A stretch of DNA of 64,000 bases from Halocaridina rubra (taxonomy: Eukaryota; Arthropoda; Malacostraca; Decapoda; Atyidae): NCBI GenBank assembly GCA_037179515.1, contig JAXCGZ010007697.1, forward strand, positions 63,038 through 127,037. The letters are read 5' to 3'. Of the stretch, positions 11,664 to 21,329 are shown piece by piece (position 1 is the first letter of the stretch; every line of letters starts with the position of its first letter). The notes under the pieces are model-generated. The model had not been told where the DNA came from. It ran no database searches and was given only the letters and a program-made list of their open reading frames with translations. Made by a program: the position numbers and the translations under genes.

Positions 11664-12216
11664 TTTTACCCCAACCGGGTCTTGAACCTGAGACTTATAA
11701 TTACCAAGCTAAGGTGCTACCAACTACACCACAAAAGGTTAAAGGGAAACAAACCTTACAGCTTATATCTGCTATACTAGGAATGAATGCATTCTACCTG
11801 AATGCCACTATGTTCACATTACAGTTTCCCCAAGCTCACTCGTGGTTTTGTGTTTGCATTTAATTCAACTCCCAATCTAATTAGGGACCAATAATAACCA
11901 AATAAGCACTTTACCATATGTGAAATCATGAAGCATTTTTACCCAGACCACGTTTTGAACCTGGGACTTATAATTACTAAGTCAAGGCACTACCAATTAC
12001 ACCACAAAAGGTTAAAGGGAAACAAACCTTACAGCTTATATCTGTTATACTAGGAATGAACGCATTCTACCTGAATGCCACTATGTTCATATTACAGTTT
12101 CCCCAACCTCACTCGTGGTTTTGTTTTTGAATGTAATTCAACTCCCAATCTCATTCGGGACCAACAATAACCAAATAAGCACATTACCATATGTGAAATC
12201 ATGAATCATTTTTACC
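11638..12216 (-). repeat. tRNA-like repeat units 1, 2 and start of 3 (tandem)
   Basis: Direct continuation of unit 0 across the LINE insertion. CCATATGTGAAATCAT recurs at 11641, 11924 and 12187, giving periods of 283 and 263 bases. Each unit holds a minus-strand tRNA-like core with box A and box B. In unit 2 box B is degraded. The third repeat is cut after CATTTTTACC at 12216, where orientation flips. Confidence 0.8.
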
Positions 12217-12540
12217 AGGTTCAAGACCCGGTTGGGGTAAAAATGATTCATGATTTCACATATGGTAATGTGCTTATTTGGTTATTGTTGGTCCCGTATT
12301 AGATTGGAAGCTGAATTAAATGCGAAAACAACACCACGAATGAGGTTGGGGAAACTGTAATATGAACATAGTGGCATGCAGATAGAATGCATTCATTCCT
12401 AGTATAGTAAGATTTGTTTTCCTTTAACCTTCTGTGATGTAGTTGGTAGCACCTTGGTTTAGTAATTATAAGTCCCAGGTTCAAGACCCGGTCGAGGTAA
12501 AAATTATTCATGATTTCACATATGGTAATGTCCTTACTTG
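12217..12540 (+). repeat. Inverted tRNA-like repeat units (right half of palindrome)
   Basis: Plus-oriented copy of the same unit: a partial unit starting at box B (12217-12265) and then a full unit whose tRNA-like core lies at 12422-12500 (AGTTGGTAGCACC and GGTTCAAGACCC). Together with 11924-12216 it forms a long inverted repeat: 30 bases at 12187-12216 are exactly complementary to 12236-12265, and the match runs on with few mismatches. It ends in the (TA)n tract at 12541. Confidence 0.85.
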
Positions 12541-12740
<200 letters not shown>

Positions 12741-14996
12741 TGATTACCTAATTGTGATTACCTAATTGTGTTTACGGGAAAGAGCCCAAAGCTCGTATCT
12801 TCCCGTCTCCTGATCGCTTCCATTTTATACTTGGTCATACTTATCATACCTGTCCTTAAAACTATGGATTGAGATAGCATTAACTACCTCCTTGCTTAGC
12901 GAATTCCAATTATCAACTACTCTTACACTGAAAAAGTATTTCCTTACATCCTGCAAAGAAGTTTTCTTACGAAGCTTCAAACTATGACCTCTAGTTCTAG
13001 AGCCAGCCTTATAAAAATATCGATCCCTATCCACTCTATCATAACCATGAAGGAATTTAAAGACTGTCACCATATCCCCCCTCACTCTTCTAGCTTCGAG
13101 TGATGGTAAGTCTAATTCCCTCAGCCTCTCATCGTAACTGAGATTGCGTATTTCTGCCACCAGTTTCGTGGCATGTCTTTGAAATTTTTCAAGCTTAGCT
13201 ATGTGCTTTTTCAAGTGCGGATTCCAAAAGGGGGTTGCATATTCGAGTTTTGGCCTCACATAGGTTACATAAATATTTCTGAACATTTCCTTGTCCATGT
13301 GCCTGAAGGCTACCCTTACATTTGATAAGAACGCATATGCTGCCCTTACTATGCCATTTATATGTATTTCTGGAGACAAATCTGCCAGTATGTTTACTCC
13401 AAGATCTCTCTCATTTTCTGTCTCTTGAAGTTGTACTCCAGCCACCGAGTAGTCAAGCTTGGGCCTTCTTGCACTTGTACCCATTCTCATTACCTTACAT
13501 TTTGAAGTATTGAATTTCATTAGCCACTTTTCTAACCACTCATGCAGATTATTTAGATCCTCCTGAAGTTCTCTACCATTGTTCTCGTTTTTTACTTTCT
13601 TCACAATCTTTGCATCATCTGCAAACATATTCATGAATGAATTTACAGACTCTGGTAGGTCATTTACATATACAAGGAACAAAAGTGGCCCTAAAACTGA
13701 ACCTGTGGAACTCCACTACTACCTCTTCTCCATTTAGACACAGAGTGTCTTACTCTAACCCTCTGTTCCCTTCCTTCTAAGTAAGTTTTTATTCATTTCA
13801 AAACATTTCCACCTATTCTAGCCATTGATTGCAGCTTCCTAATAAGTCTCCCATGTGGAACAGTGTCAAACGCTTTCTGGAAGTCTAGGAATATGCAATC
13901 TGCCCAGCCCTTTCTTTCCTGTAAGATTTGGCTTACCTCATCATAAAATTCTAATAAGTTTGTTACTGTTGATCTACCTTCTCTGAAGCCATGTTGCCTC
14001 ACTGACAAAAAGTTGAAGGATTCCAAGTGAAGAGAGATATGTTTCTTTAGTAGTTTCTCCATAACTTTGCAAACTATGCTGGTCAAGGAAACTGGTCTAT
14101 AGTTCAGAGCCGTATCCCTCCTTCCCTTTTTGAAGATAGGTATCACATTTGCTTGTTTCCAGCATCTTGGAATCTCCCCCGACTCCAGTGACTCCTTAAA
14201 TATGATACTTAGTGCCACTGATATTGTGTTTGAGCATTTTTTAACCACATGAGGGGATATGTCATCGGGACCTGTAGCTTTATGAACATCTAAATCCATC
14301 AGCGCTTTGCATACCTCTGTGGCTGTAAGGTTGATGTTCTCCAATACCGGCCCTTGAGCTTCTATCACTGCAATCTGAGGGGGTGGGGTATTTTCTACTG
14401 TAAATACTGACTGAAACTCCTTGTTCAGTTCTTTGCAGATCTCTTCATCCATCTCAGTGATGCTTCCATCCGCTCTCTTTAGCCTTAAAACCTGTTCATT
14501 TACCTTCAGTTTTCCTCTGATAAAGCTGTGGAAAAGCTTGGGATTTTCTTTAGCCTTCCTGGTGATGTCCCTCTCATAGTCTCTCTCTGCCTCTCTCCTT
14601 TTACTTAGGTAGTCATTTCTTGCTCTTTTGTAGGTTTGCCAGGCATTTATGTTTTTTCTCCTCCTATACCTTTTCCAGCATTTGTCTCTCCACTCCTTAG
14701 CTCTTTTACACCCATTATCAAACCATTTCTCTCTGGCATGAATTACACCTACTTTGGTGACAGGTATGCAGCAATCTACTATCTTCCCATATTTCTCACA
14801 AAAGATGTCATACATTTCTTGTACAGATTTGTTGTAAAATAAGGTTCTCCAGTCAATAACTGCAAAAAGCTCATTCATTTTGATGTAATCTCCTTTCCGA
14901 TAGTTCCTCCTCATGTCCTCAGTGCCTCTACTCTCAGGAAGAATATCTTCAATGATATACTCCATCAACAACAACACACAGTGGTCACTCAACAAA
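12741..14996 (-). mobile_element. CR1-like LINE copy 1 (5'-truncated)
   Basis: Minus-strand copy of the LINE family that is most complete at 21330-24330. The 3' tail on the plus strand is the repeated unit GTGATTACCTAATT (12741 on), shared by the other copies. It is 5'-truncated in the endonuclease end region (at the SDH motif), and (TGTA)n resumes immediately. It therefore sits within a TA-TGTA-TA microsatellite. Confidence 0.9.
12825..14996 (-). pseudogene. CR1-like ORF2 fragment (RT and C-terminus), copy 1
   Basis: Two frames cover the RT: 14996-13793 (basic linker, [55 protein letters not shown]) and 13682-12825 (MFADDAKIVKKV catalytic motif, NTSKCKVMRMG, then the C-terminal YVTYVRPKLEYATPFWNPH and SFKDRYDKY). 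A one-base deletion near 13703 and a stop near 13785 separate them. The C-terminus is complete, unlike in copy 2. The apparent N-terminal extension of the long frame (to 15223) is translated microsatellite and not protein. Confidence 0.9.
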
Positions 14997-14999
14997 CAG

Positions 15000-15177
<178 letters not shown>

Positions 15178-15480
15178 ACACTGGACTGTTAACATACAGT
15201 CTAAAATGGAAGGAAAAGCCCATTAATTAAAACAACGAAAATATATATATATATATATATATAAAGTACTTATTAATTTCGTGACCTAAGCTGGTCACCT
15301 TCTCAAAGTACAATGGCAAGAGATACAACTAGCAAAACCAAAGAAAACTTGAAAAGAAGGAGATAAAAGAGCCGCCCCCAGGAGACTTAAAATTTGGGAT
15401 TAATAGAAAACAATCTTAAATGCCCGCCGGGGTTACTCAGTAATCCCCACAAACAGGCCGCAAAAGGAATTAAAGTCCAT
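15178..15480 (-). other. Possible Penelope-like terminal fragment with hammerhead-like fold
   Basis: Noncoding. It contains a further (TA)n at 15241-15262 and, on the minus strand from 15311 to 15266, GTAC-TTT-GAGAAG-GTGACC-AGCTTA-GGTCAC-GAAA-TTAATAA-GTAC: a 6-bp hairpin followed by GAAA and flanked by GTAC repeats. This arrangement recalls the hammerhead motifs in Penelope-like element ends, but the first core strand (GAGAA) departs from CUGAUGA, so it would be a degraded version at best. No reverse transcriptase is next to it. Confidence 0.35.
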
Positions 15481-16090
15481 ACTTCACTTCCACTTCATCC
15501 TCATCCTCTTCAACCTCCATTTATGCCTCATCATCCATTTTCTCCGACACAGCCACTGCTTCTTCTACATCTCCACTTCTACACATTTCTTATACTTCAC
15601 CATTTCCTCCTTCTAAACTCCATCTACACTTCCATCTAAACCACCTTCTCCTTAACCTTCAACTTCACTTCCACTCCTCCTATTCCATCTCCACTTCTCC
15701 TGGTCCCGTACCTTCTCCAACCTACTTCCACCACTTACTCTCCTCAATTTACATCTTCTCGTTCTTTTCTCCCACCACCAAACCAATATGTAACTACTTC
15801 TGCTCCATCTCCTCCTCCCTAACTCCTTATCTAGCATTACTTCCTTCTTATCCACGTCTTTCTTAATATCTTCCACTTCCAATTTTACACTTAGCATGCA
15901 CTTTCACCTCCTGTCTCCACCTAATGCATCTTCTCCAACAACTTTATCTCCACATCCACTCCACCTCTGTATCCTCGTCTTTTACCTGCTCTTCCATCGC
16001 ACCTTATCCAGAAGCATTTCTGCTTTCTCTTTCTTAATTTCCACATAAATATCAACAAACACCTCCAGTTCCTTTATCTCAAAAATGGTA
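15481..16090. repeat. Second pyrimidine-rich strand-asymmetric tract
   Basis: About 600 bases of C/T-rich plus-strand sequence. The minus strand reads as Glu/Lys-rich segments (for example VEIKKEKAEMLLDK near 16060-16015 and EVEDIKKDVDKKEVMLDKEL at 15890-15830) broken by stops. It adjoins the minus-strand Gypsy family 3 fragment and may be a decayed coiled-coil gag segment of it. Confidence 0.45.
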
Positions 16091-16796
16091 TGGCTGCAGG
16101 GAGTCATGAGCAGGTAACTTCCTCCACCATGACTATGACTATGACTATGAGGGGCGCTGCGATAGGCATACCGTTTGGGAAGGAGTTGGAGACCAGCCCC
16201 AGCCTCCTACAAGCAATCTGAGAAAAGTATAAGTATGAGGCAGATTCCACAAAATTAATCTTCTGGTTGATGACACACCATACAGGGTAATATGGTAATC
16301 TGCAGCATCCATACATTGCAGGTGGTGCCCCATGATATCCATCAAACCTAGGCAATGTGCAAACTGGGTAAGAAGAAGTTGCAACAAGAGGAGCAGCGAC
16401 ATACTACTACACATACTTGAGCACCTGTGTCGTCTACAACCATGATGATGAGGGCTAACCCGTTATTGGACAAGGAAATGGACACAGCCAGGAGGGGCTG
16501 GGAGGACATCGTAGAAGCTGCCACCATGCCATTACATACTTCTGCAGAGGAAGCCTAAATTCTACTCCTACAGGCTTTCCTTTAGTGCCCCACCTTTTGG
16601 CATCTATGGCAAGTAACGCCCCTAGATGGCAGGAGCTGATATTCATGTTTGAGTTCCCGCAATTTGTGCAGGCCTTAGTCGAGGATGGCCAGGAGGCCGA
16701 GCACATGGCAACGACAGCTACTTCCTCATTGATGTCCTGTTTTTGCTGTTGAGACTTGGTCATGTTAATTTTGGTGGGAAAAATACCAGCTAACAC
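16091..16796 (-). mobile_element. Gypsy family 3 fragment (-)
   Basis: Minus-strand sequence 16450-16090 is similar to plus-strand 6340-6720 of the other family 3 copy, for example around GGGCACCACCTGCAATGTATG at 6510, and carries the same linear order. The adjoining frame 16796-16455 has TNCGN and an H at short range, possibly a remnant of a gag zinc knuckle. Only this part of the element is present. The 38000-38200 region shows a short weak resemblance to 16490-16570. Confidence 0.55.
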
Positions 16797-16849
16797 TTAC
16801 ACCTCTCACTGCAGTCTCAAAGGCTGAACACATAGATCTAAGCTTATAG

Positions 16850-17215
16850 ACACTATCATAATAAAATAATTCTGGTAAATGTTCTTATTAATACTGGGCC
16901 TCTAAATCTAATATTAGATTCCCTAGCAATATGTAATCACTTAGATTGTTGTAGTATATTTGCATCCGCCCTAATGTATCCGCTCAACAGGAGTACTTAA
17001 TCAAAACTAGGTAATTATAATTAATTAACTGTTTAAAGTTACTGTCTATTCCTATTCCTAATTATTGAACGTCAACATTAAATAGTAGATGTAAACCTAA
17101 GCACTCTACCCTGTGATCAGTATGATGTACAGTGCATTTCTGGAATAAACTAAGTGAAGACTTCTGTGTTTATCTAACCATCTGGCAGCAACAGCATGAT
17201 GTGGAGGATATTACA
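16850..17215 (+). repeat. Gypsy family 2 5' LTR (left limit uncertain)
   Basis: Positions 16970-17110 match 24420-24575 (shared CCCTAATGTATCCG, CAACAGGAGTACTTAAT, TTACTGTCTATTCC, TTAAATAGTAGA), and 17140-17215 matches 33619-33692 (AATAAACTA, CTTCTG, TTTA, CTAACCATCTG, ATGATGTGGAG, ATATTACAACTG). So the 3' LTR exists but was split by insertions. The right border is ...ATATTACA at 17215, followed by the primer-binding site. AATAAA at about 17146 is a possible poly(A) signal. The left border was not resolved. Confidence 0.7.
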
Positions 17216-17217
17216 AC

Positions 17218-17235
17218 TGGCGACGAGGTAAAGTC
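17218..17235 (+). promoter_or_regulatory. Gypsy family 2 primer-binding site
   Basis: TGGCGACGAGGTAAAGTC lies two bases after the LTR end, the expected place for minus-strand DNA priming by a host tRNA. I cannot name the tRNA with confidence. Confidence 0.55.
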
Positions 17236-17460
17236 AGTAAAATAACTGTTGTGATGCATGGCCGACGTCGCCCACGTTCGCCTGTTTGTGTTGAGGACTG
17301 GTCTTGCTTTTCGTCAGGAGTTATGGTATAGGCTAGCCTACACTTCAAGTTGATTTTCGGTAATTTAGGTCCATTACGAACAGTTGACTGCCTAGTTACA
17401 CGAAGTTGCTGATTGCTTTGCAGTTTTGGTCTATCCTGGGTTTAATTTCTTGTGGTGAAT

Positions 17461-18287
17461 ATGCCAATGGCTTTGGTACCAAAGATTCCCCGGTTTAACC
17501 CTGATGAACTTCCATTTGATAAATATTTATCTCTATTTCAAGACAACCTTGATGTGATGAGATAAAGGATGAGGTTAAAAAGGAAAAAATTTTGATAATT
17601 TCACTTGGCAGTAAAGTGCTAAGCACTTTGAGTGATTTGACTGCTCCAGATTTACCGTCTCATGAAACTTATAATGAACAGCTTAATTTACTGAAAACAC
17701 ACTATATTACAAAGCCTTCATATCACAGAAGTCTTTGTCGTTTCAATTATGTGTAAAGAAGTCAAGTGAATCCTTGAGAGACTTGTATGCTGCCCCCAAG
17801 TGGCTTGCTAAGGATTGTAACTTGGGAACTACTTTTGATGCGAGGCTTTGGGACCAACTTTTTATGGCTATTGACAGTCAAAGTTATTTCAAATTTCTTA
17901 TGGCAGAAAATCTTAACCATGAAGGTTTAACCTCGGTTTAATTGTTGGACCGAATTGAAACGTTAGAGAAGGTTCATGTGGGTGAAGATGTTTTGGCAGC
18001 AAAGTTTTCAGTGTGACGTTTCGTCCTCGGTAAACAAATTATTAGATAAAGAAAAGATATCTTGTAAACATTCCGGCTATCCACACCAAAGTTATTTTTG
18101 TAACTTTAAGCACCTGAGCTGTTGTGAATGCAAAATAAAGGGCCACCTTGATTGGGTGTGTCAAGAAAAGCCAAGTGCTGTGTCTAATCATAGTAGTAGG
18201 GAATTTCCCAAGTCCAAATTAAAAAATGGCTCAGTGAAAGCTGCTTCACACGAAAGTGAGGATGATGAAGGTCCGGCTTCATTTTAA
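17461..18287 (+). pseudogene. Gypsy family 2 gag with zinc knuckle
   Basis: A likely start at 17461 gives MPMALVPKIPRFNPDELPFD followed by YLSLFQDNL, the usual start of Mag-like gag proteins. A stop follows near 17562, and 17735-17941 continues in another frame with the capsid region ESLRDLYAAPKWLAKDC. 17976-18287 carries a nucleocapsid knuckle: CCECKIKGHLDWVC, a CX2CX4HX4C pattern. Gag packages the element RNA. At least three frame breaks. Confidence 0.75.
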
Positions 18288-18329
18288 GATGATAATCAAT
18301 TGTTAAAAATTGATGAAACAGTTTCCATC

Positions 18330-18480
18330 AAGGAAGTGAATGCTGAATTGCACTACTTCCTGTTGAATGATGTCAAAGTGCCATTTGAAGTGGACTCGAG
18401 TGCTGCAGTTGCTTTGCTAATGAAGGAGTGGTGCAAGAAGATTGGAGCAGATACCAACCTTCTGACAAAAAACTCATGAT
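18330..18480 (+). pseudogene. Gypsy family 2 protease remnant
   Basis: In the plus frame, VPFEVDSSAAVALLMKEWC at about 18379-18435 corresponds to the retroviral-type aspartic protease active site, normally VDSGA or VDTGA. Here glycine is replaced by serine, which would abolish activity. A stop precedes RT. Confidence 0.6.
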
Positions 18481-18789
18481 TTTGGTGGATATTCTGTGAA
18501 TGTCAAGGGTAAAAATAAAGCTTAAAGTATTGCGGCATAAAATTGCTGTTCAACATGTTTTCTATGTTACTTGTTATAAGCAAAATAATCTGTGTGGAAG
18601 AGCTTTAATGAATAAATTAGGTATTAGACTAGTTGGTATTGATGAGAGCTTAAAGGTTAATAATGTTTGTAATTCTGATTTGAATGCTTTATTAGATAAT
18701 TATTCAATTATTGAAAATAAACCAATTTCTGGTCTTGAAGCCAAGATTTATTTGAGGATAATGCAGGGCCAAAATTAATTACAGCAAGG

Positions 18790-19342
18790 CAAGTTCCCTT
18801 AGCACTTAATAATCCTGTGGAAAGGGCTTTAGATACATTAGTTGATGAAGGAAAAATAGAATTGTTGCTTTTAGTGAGTGGGCTGCCCCCATTGTCCCAG
18901 TTTAAAAAAAAAAAAAAAGGATATTAGAGTTTGTATTGATTTCAAGTATCTTGATACTCAAATATACATTGAAAAACATCCAATGCCCAAATTGGATGAG
19001 ATGCTTGCTATTATAAATAGTTCTAACTATTTTGCTAAACTCAATCTTGCTAATGCTTATCTTCAAATTCCGGTTTGTGAAACAGATCAAAATTTTCTTG
19101 TAATTTCTACAGAGAAAGACTTGTTCAAATGGAAATGTCTTTCTTTTGGCCTTGCTTCTGCCCCAGGAATTTTTCAAATGTTTATTTCTCAACTGCTATG
19201 TGATAATGAGAGTATTGTTGTGTACCTAGATGATATTTTGTTATGTGTTGCTTCAGTTGCTGATCTGGAGAACAAACTAATATTAGTACATGACAGACTT
19301 TTTGATGCTAATATCATGTTAAATGTAAAAACAAAAGTGTGA
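18790..19342 (+). pseudogene. Gypsy family 2 reverse transcriptase
   Basis: Frame 18878-19342 shows IRVCIDFKYLDTQIYIEKHPMP (truncated in quotation), AKLNLANAYLQIPV, FKWKCLSFGLASAPGIFQ and the intact catalytic VVYLDDILL at about 19219-19245. An A-run at 18903-18917 probably caused the frame slip with the upstream ALDTLVDEGKIE segment. The usual motif A aspartate reads N (KLNLANAY for KLDLANAY), a loss of a catalytic carboxylate. Confidence 0.8.
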
Positions 19343-19343
19343 A

Positions 19344-20119
19344 TTGGACAAAAGAGCTGTTGAATTTTTGGGTTATAAAATCTCTGCTAAAGGTTTATCA
19401 CCTTCTTCTACTAAGGTCCGAGCAATCTTAGATGCTCCTAAACCAAAAGATTTGTTAGAACTACAATCTTTTCTAGGATTGGTAACTTACTATAGTAGAT
19501 TTATTTACAAATTTTCTGATATTTTATTACCATTATATGATTTGACCAAGAAAAATGTAAGCTTTGTGTGGTGTACAAAGTGTCAAATTGCTATTGATCT
19601 AGTTAAGAAATCATTATGTAGTTCTGCAGCTTTATCACGCTTTACTGGAAAGTCTAAGGTGATTCTAGAAGTGGATGCCTTTCCAATTGGAGTGGGTGCA
19701 GTGTTCTTGCAGGTTGAGTTTAGGATTGAGAAACCAATCGTTTTTGCCAGTAAAAATCTTTCTAGTGCAGAAAAAACTATCCCCAGACTGACAAGGAAGC
19801 GCTTGCTATGGTTTTTGATGTTCCAAAATTTAAGTTTTATTTGTTGGGCAGAAATTTTGAATTCAGAACAAACCACATGCCATTACTAGGGTTATTTGGA
19901 AAATCTGAATCAATTCCTAAAGATTCGAATGCTAGACTAACTAGATGGTCTGTTCTGCTTCCACAATATTCTTTTGATTTAGTGTATACGAGTGGAAAAA
20001 GAAATGTTGCGGCAGATGCTCTTAGGGGGACTCCCGTTGATGATGATTTACCTACCCAAATACCTGTAGAGTATATTAAACTTATAGAAAATTTTCAAGC
20101 TCTTAGTGTTTCTTTTTAA
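19344..20119 (+). pseudogene. Gypsy family 2 RT thumb and RNase H
   Basis: 19344-19889 gives the RT connection (VEFLGYKISAKGLSPS, LQSFLGLVTYYSRFI) and the RNase H start (VILEVDAFPIGVGAVFLQ, with catalytic D). 19808-20119 gives FEFRTNHMPLLGLF, where the usual D of RTDH is N, and ends with KRNVAADALRG. One frameshift lies around 19800. Confidence 0.8.
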
Positions 20120-20122
20120 ACT

Positions 20123-21320
20123 GTGCAAGATATTACAAAAACTGATCCTGTTTTAAAGAAACTATTGCCATTTGTTAAATTTGGTTGGCCATACAATTGT
20201 AATGAATGTGATGAATATGCTCATGTAAAGAATGATGTGACTGTCTATAACAATGTAATTCTGTTTAAGAATAGAATCCTAATTACAGATGAACTTAGGT
20301 CTAAAATCTTAAAGTTTTTACATTCTGGCCACGGTGCTATAACTGCAATGAAGGCTGAGGCTAGGCAGAGCGTTTGGTGGCCTAACTTTAATAATGATAT
20401 TAAAGACATGATAAAGTCTTATGAATTTTGAACCATGAATAACAGTGTTGTTAAAACACTAATACTGCAATGGAGTTATGTTAGTAAACCATAGAGTGCA
20501 CATTGATTATTGTGAGTTAGACCATAAACATGTTTTTATTTTAATGGATGCTTATTTCTAAATTAATTGATGCTCATGTTGCTCCTTCTGTGACTAGTTT
20601 TGTAACTATTGAATTACTAAGAAAAAGCTTTGCAAGGTTTGGCATTCCTGATGTAATTGTTTCTGAAAATGCTCCTAACCTTGTCTCAAATAAAAAAAAA
20701 AGGGATTTTTTTCCAGGAAATGGCATACACTTAATTAACCAATCCCCCTATCATCCTGCTTCTAACGGATTGGCCGAGAGAGCTATAAGAACTTTGTAGA
20801 TTGTTGTGCACTTACCGTAGAACCATTCATAGCATCACCAAGTAATCTCCGGCTGAGCTAATGTTTAAGAGACAAGTCAAGTCTCCTTTAGATATTTTAT
20901 AATCAAAGAAATGGAAAGTGGAGGAAGAAAGTAAAATGGTTAAACACAATGAACCACAGGGTTATGAAAATAAGTTTTATGTTGGTCAGGCTGTATTTGC
21001 AAAATATTTCAGTCAAGGTTCGCCTTGGCTTCCAGCTGTTGTAATGGAAGTAAAAGGAGTAAGGAATTATGTTGTTAGAGTTCCTCGAGCTCATGGAGAT
21101 TTGTATTGACGTAGACATGTAGATCATTTAAAAGTACGGTCAAAAGTTGATGAAAAATTTCAGCTATCAGAAGATCCTGTTGCTAATAATCCTTTGCCTA
21201 ATGTGTTTGATTATGATTATACTGATAACAACCAATATAATAATCTTATATCTAATGGAATTCAGAATGAAAATAATAATGAATGCAGTGTTGATAATGA
21301 TAATCTTGAGTCTTTATCGA
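20123..21320 (+). pseudogene. Gypsy family 2 integrase
   Basis: 20123-20431: N-terminal HHCC half (LKFLHSGHGAITAMKAEARQ with WWPNFNNDI). 20548-20799: the core, with FGIPDVIVSENAP (normally SDN/SDNG), HLINQSPYHPASNGLAERAI retaining the glutamate. 20918-21109: C-terminal DNA-binding module with YVGQAVFAKYF, SPWLPAVVMEV and YVVRVPRAHGDLY, then RHVDHLK after a stop. Several frameshifts; the second catalytic Asp is Glu. This is the usual Mag-like type. Confidence 0.8.
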
Positions 21321-21329
21321 TTAACATGT

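Larger units (their letters stand above)
17236..21329 (+). mobile_element. Gypsy family 2 internal region (canonical pol order, degenerate)
   Basis: Contains, in the standard Ty3/Gypsy order, gag with a CCHC knuckle, protease, RT, RNase H, integrase and an integrase C-terminal module. All are broken by frameshifts and stops. Codon usage is AT-rich, unlike family 1. It is interrupted at its 3' end by the CR1-like LINE copy 2 at 21330. Confidence 0.85.
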
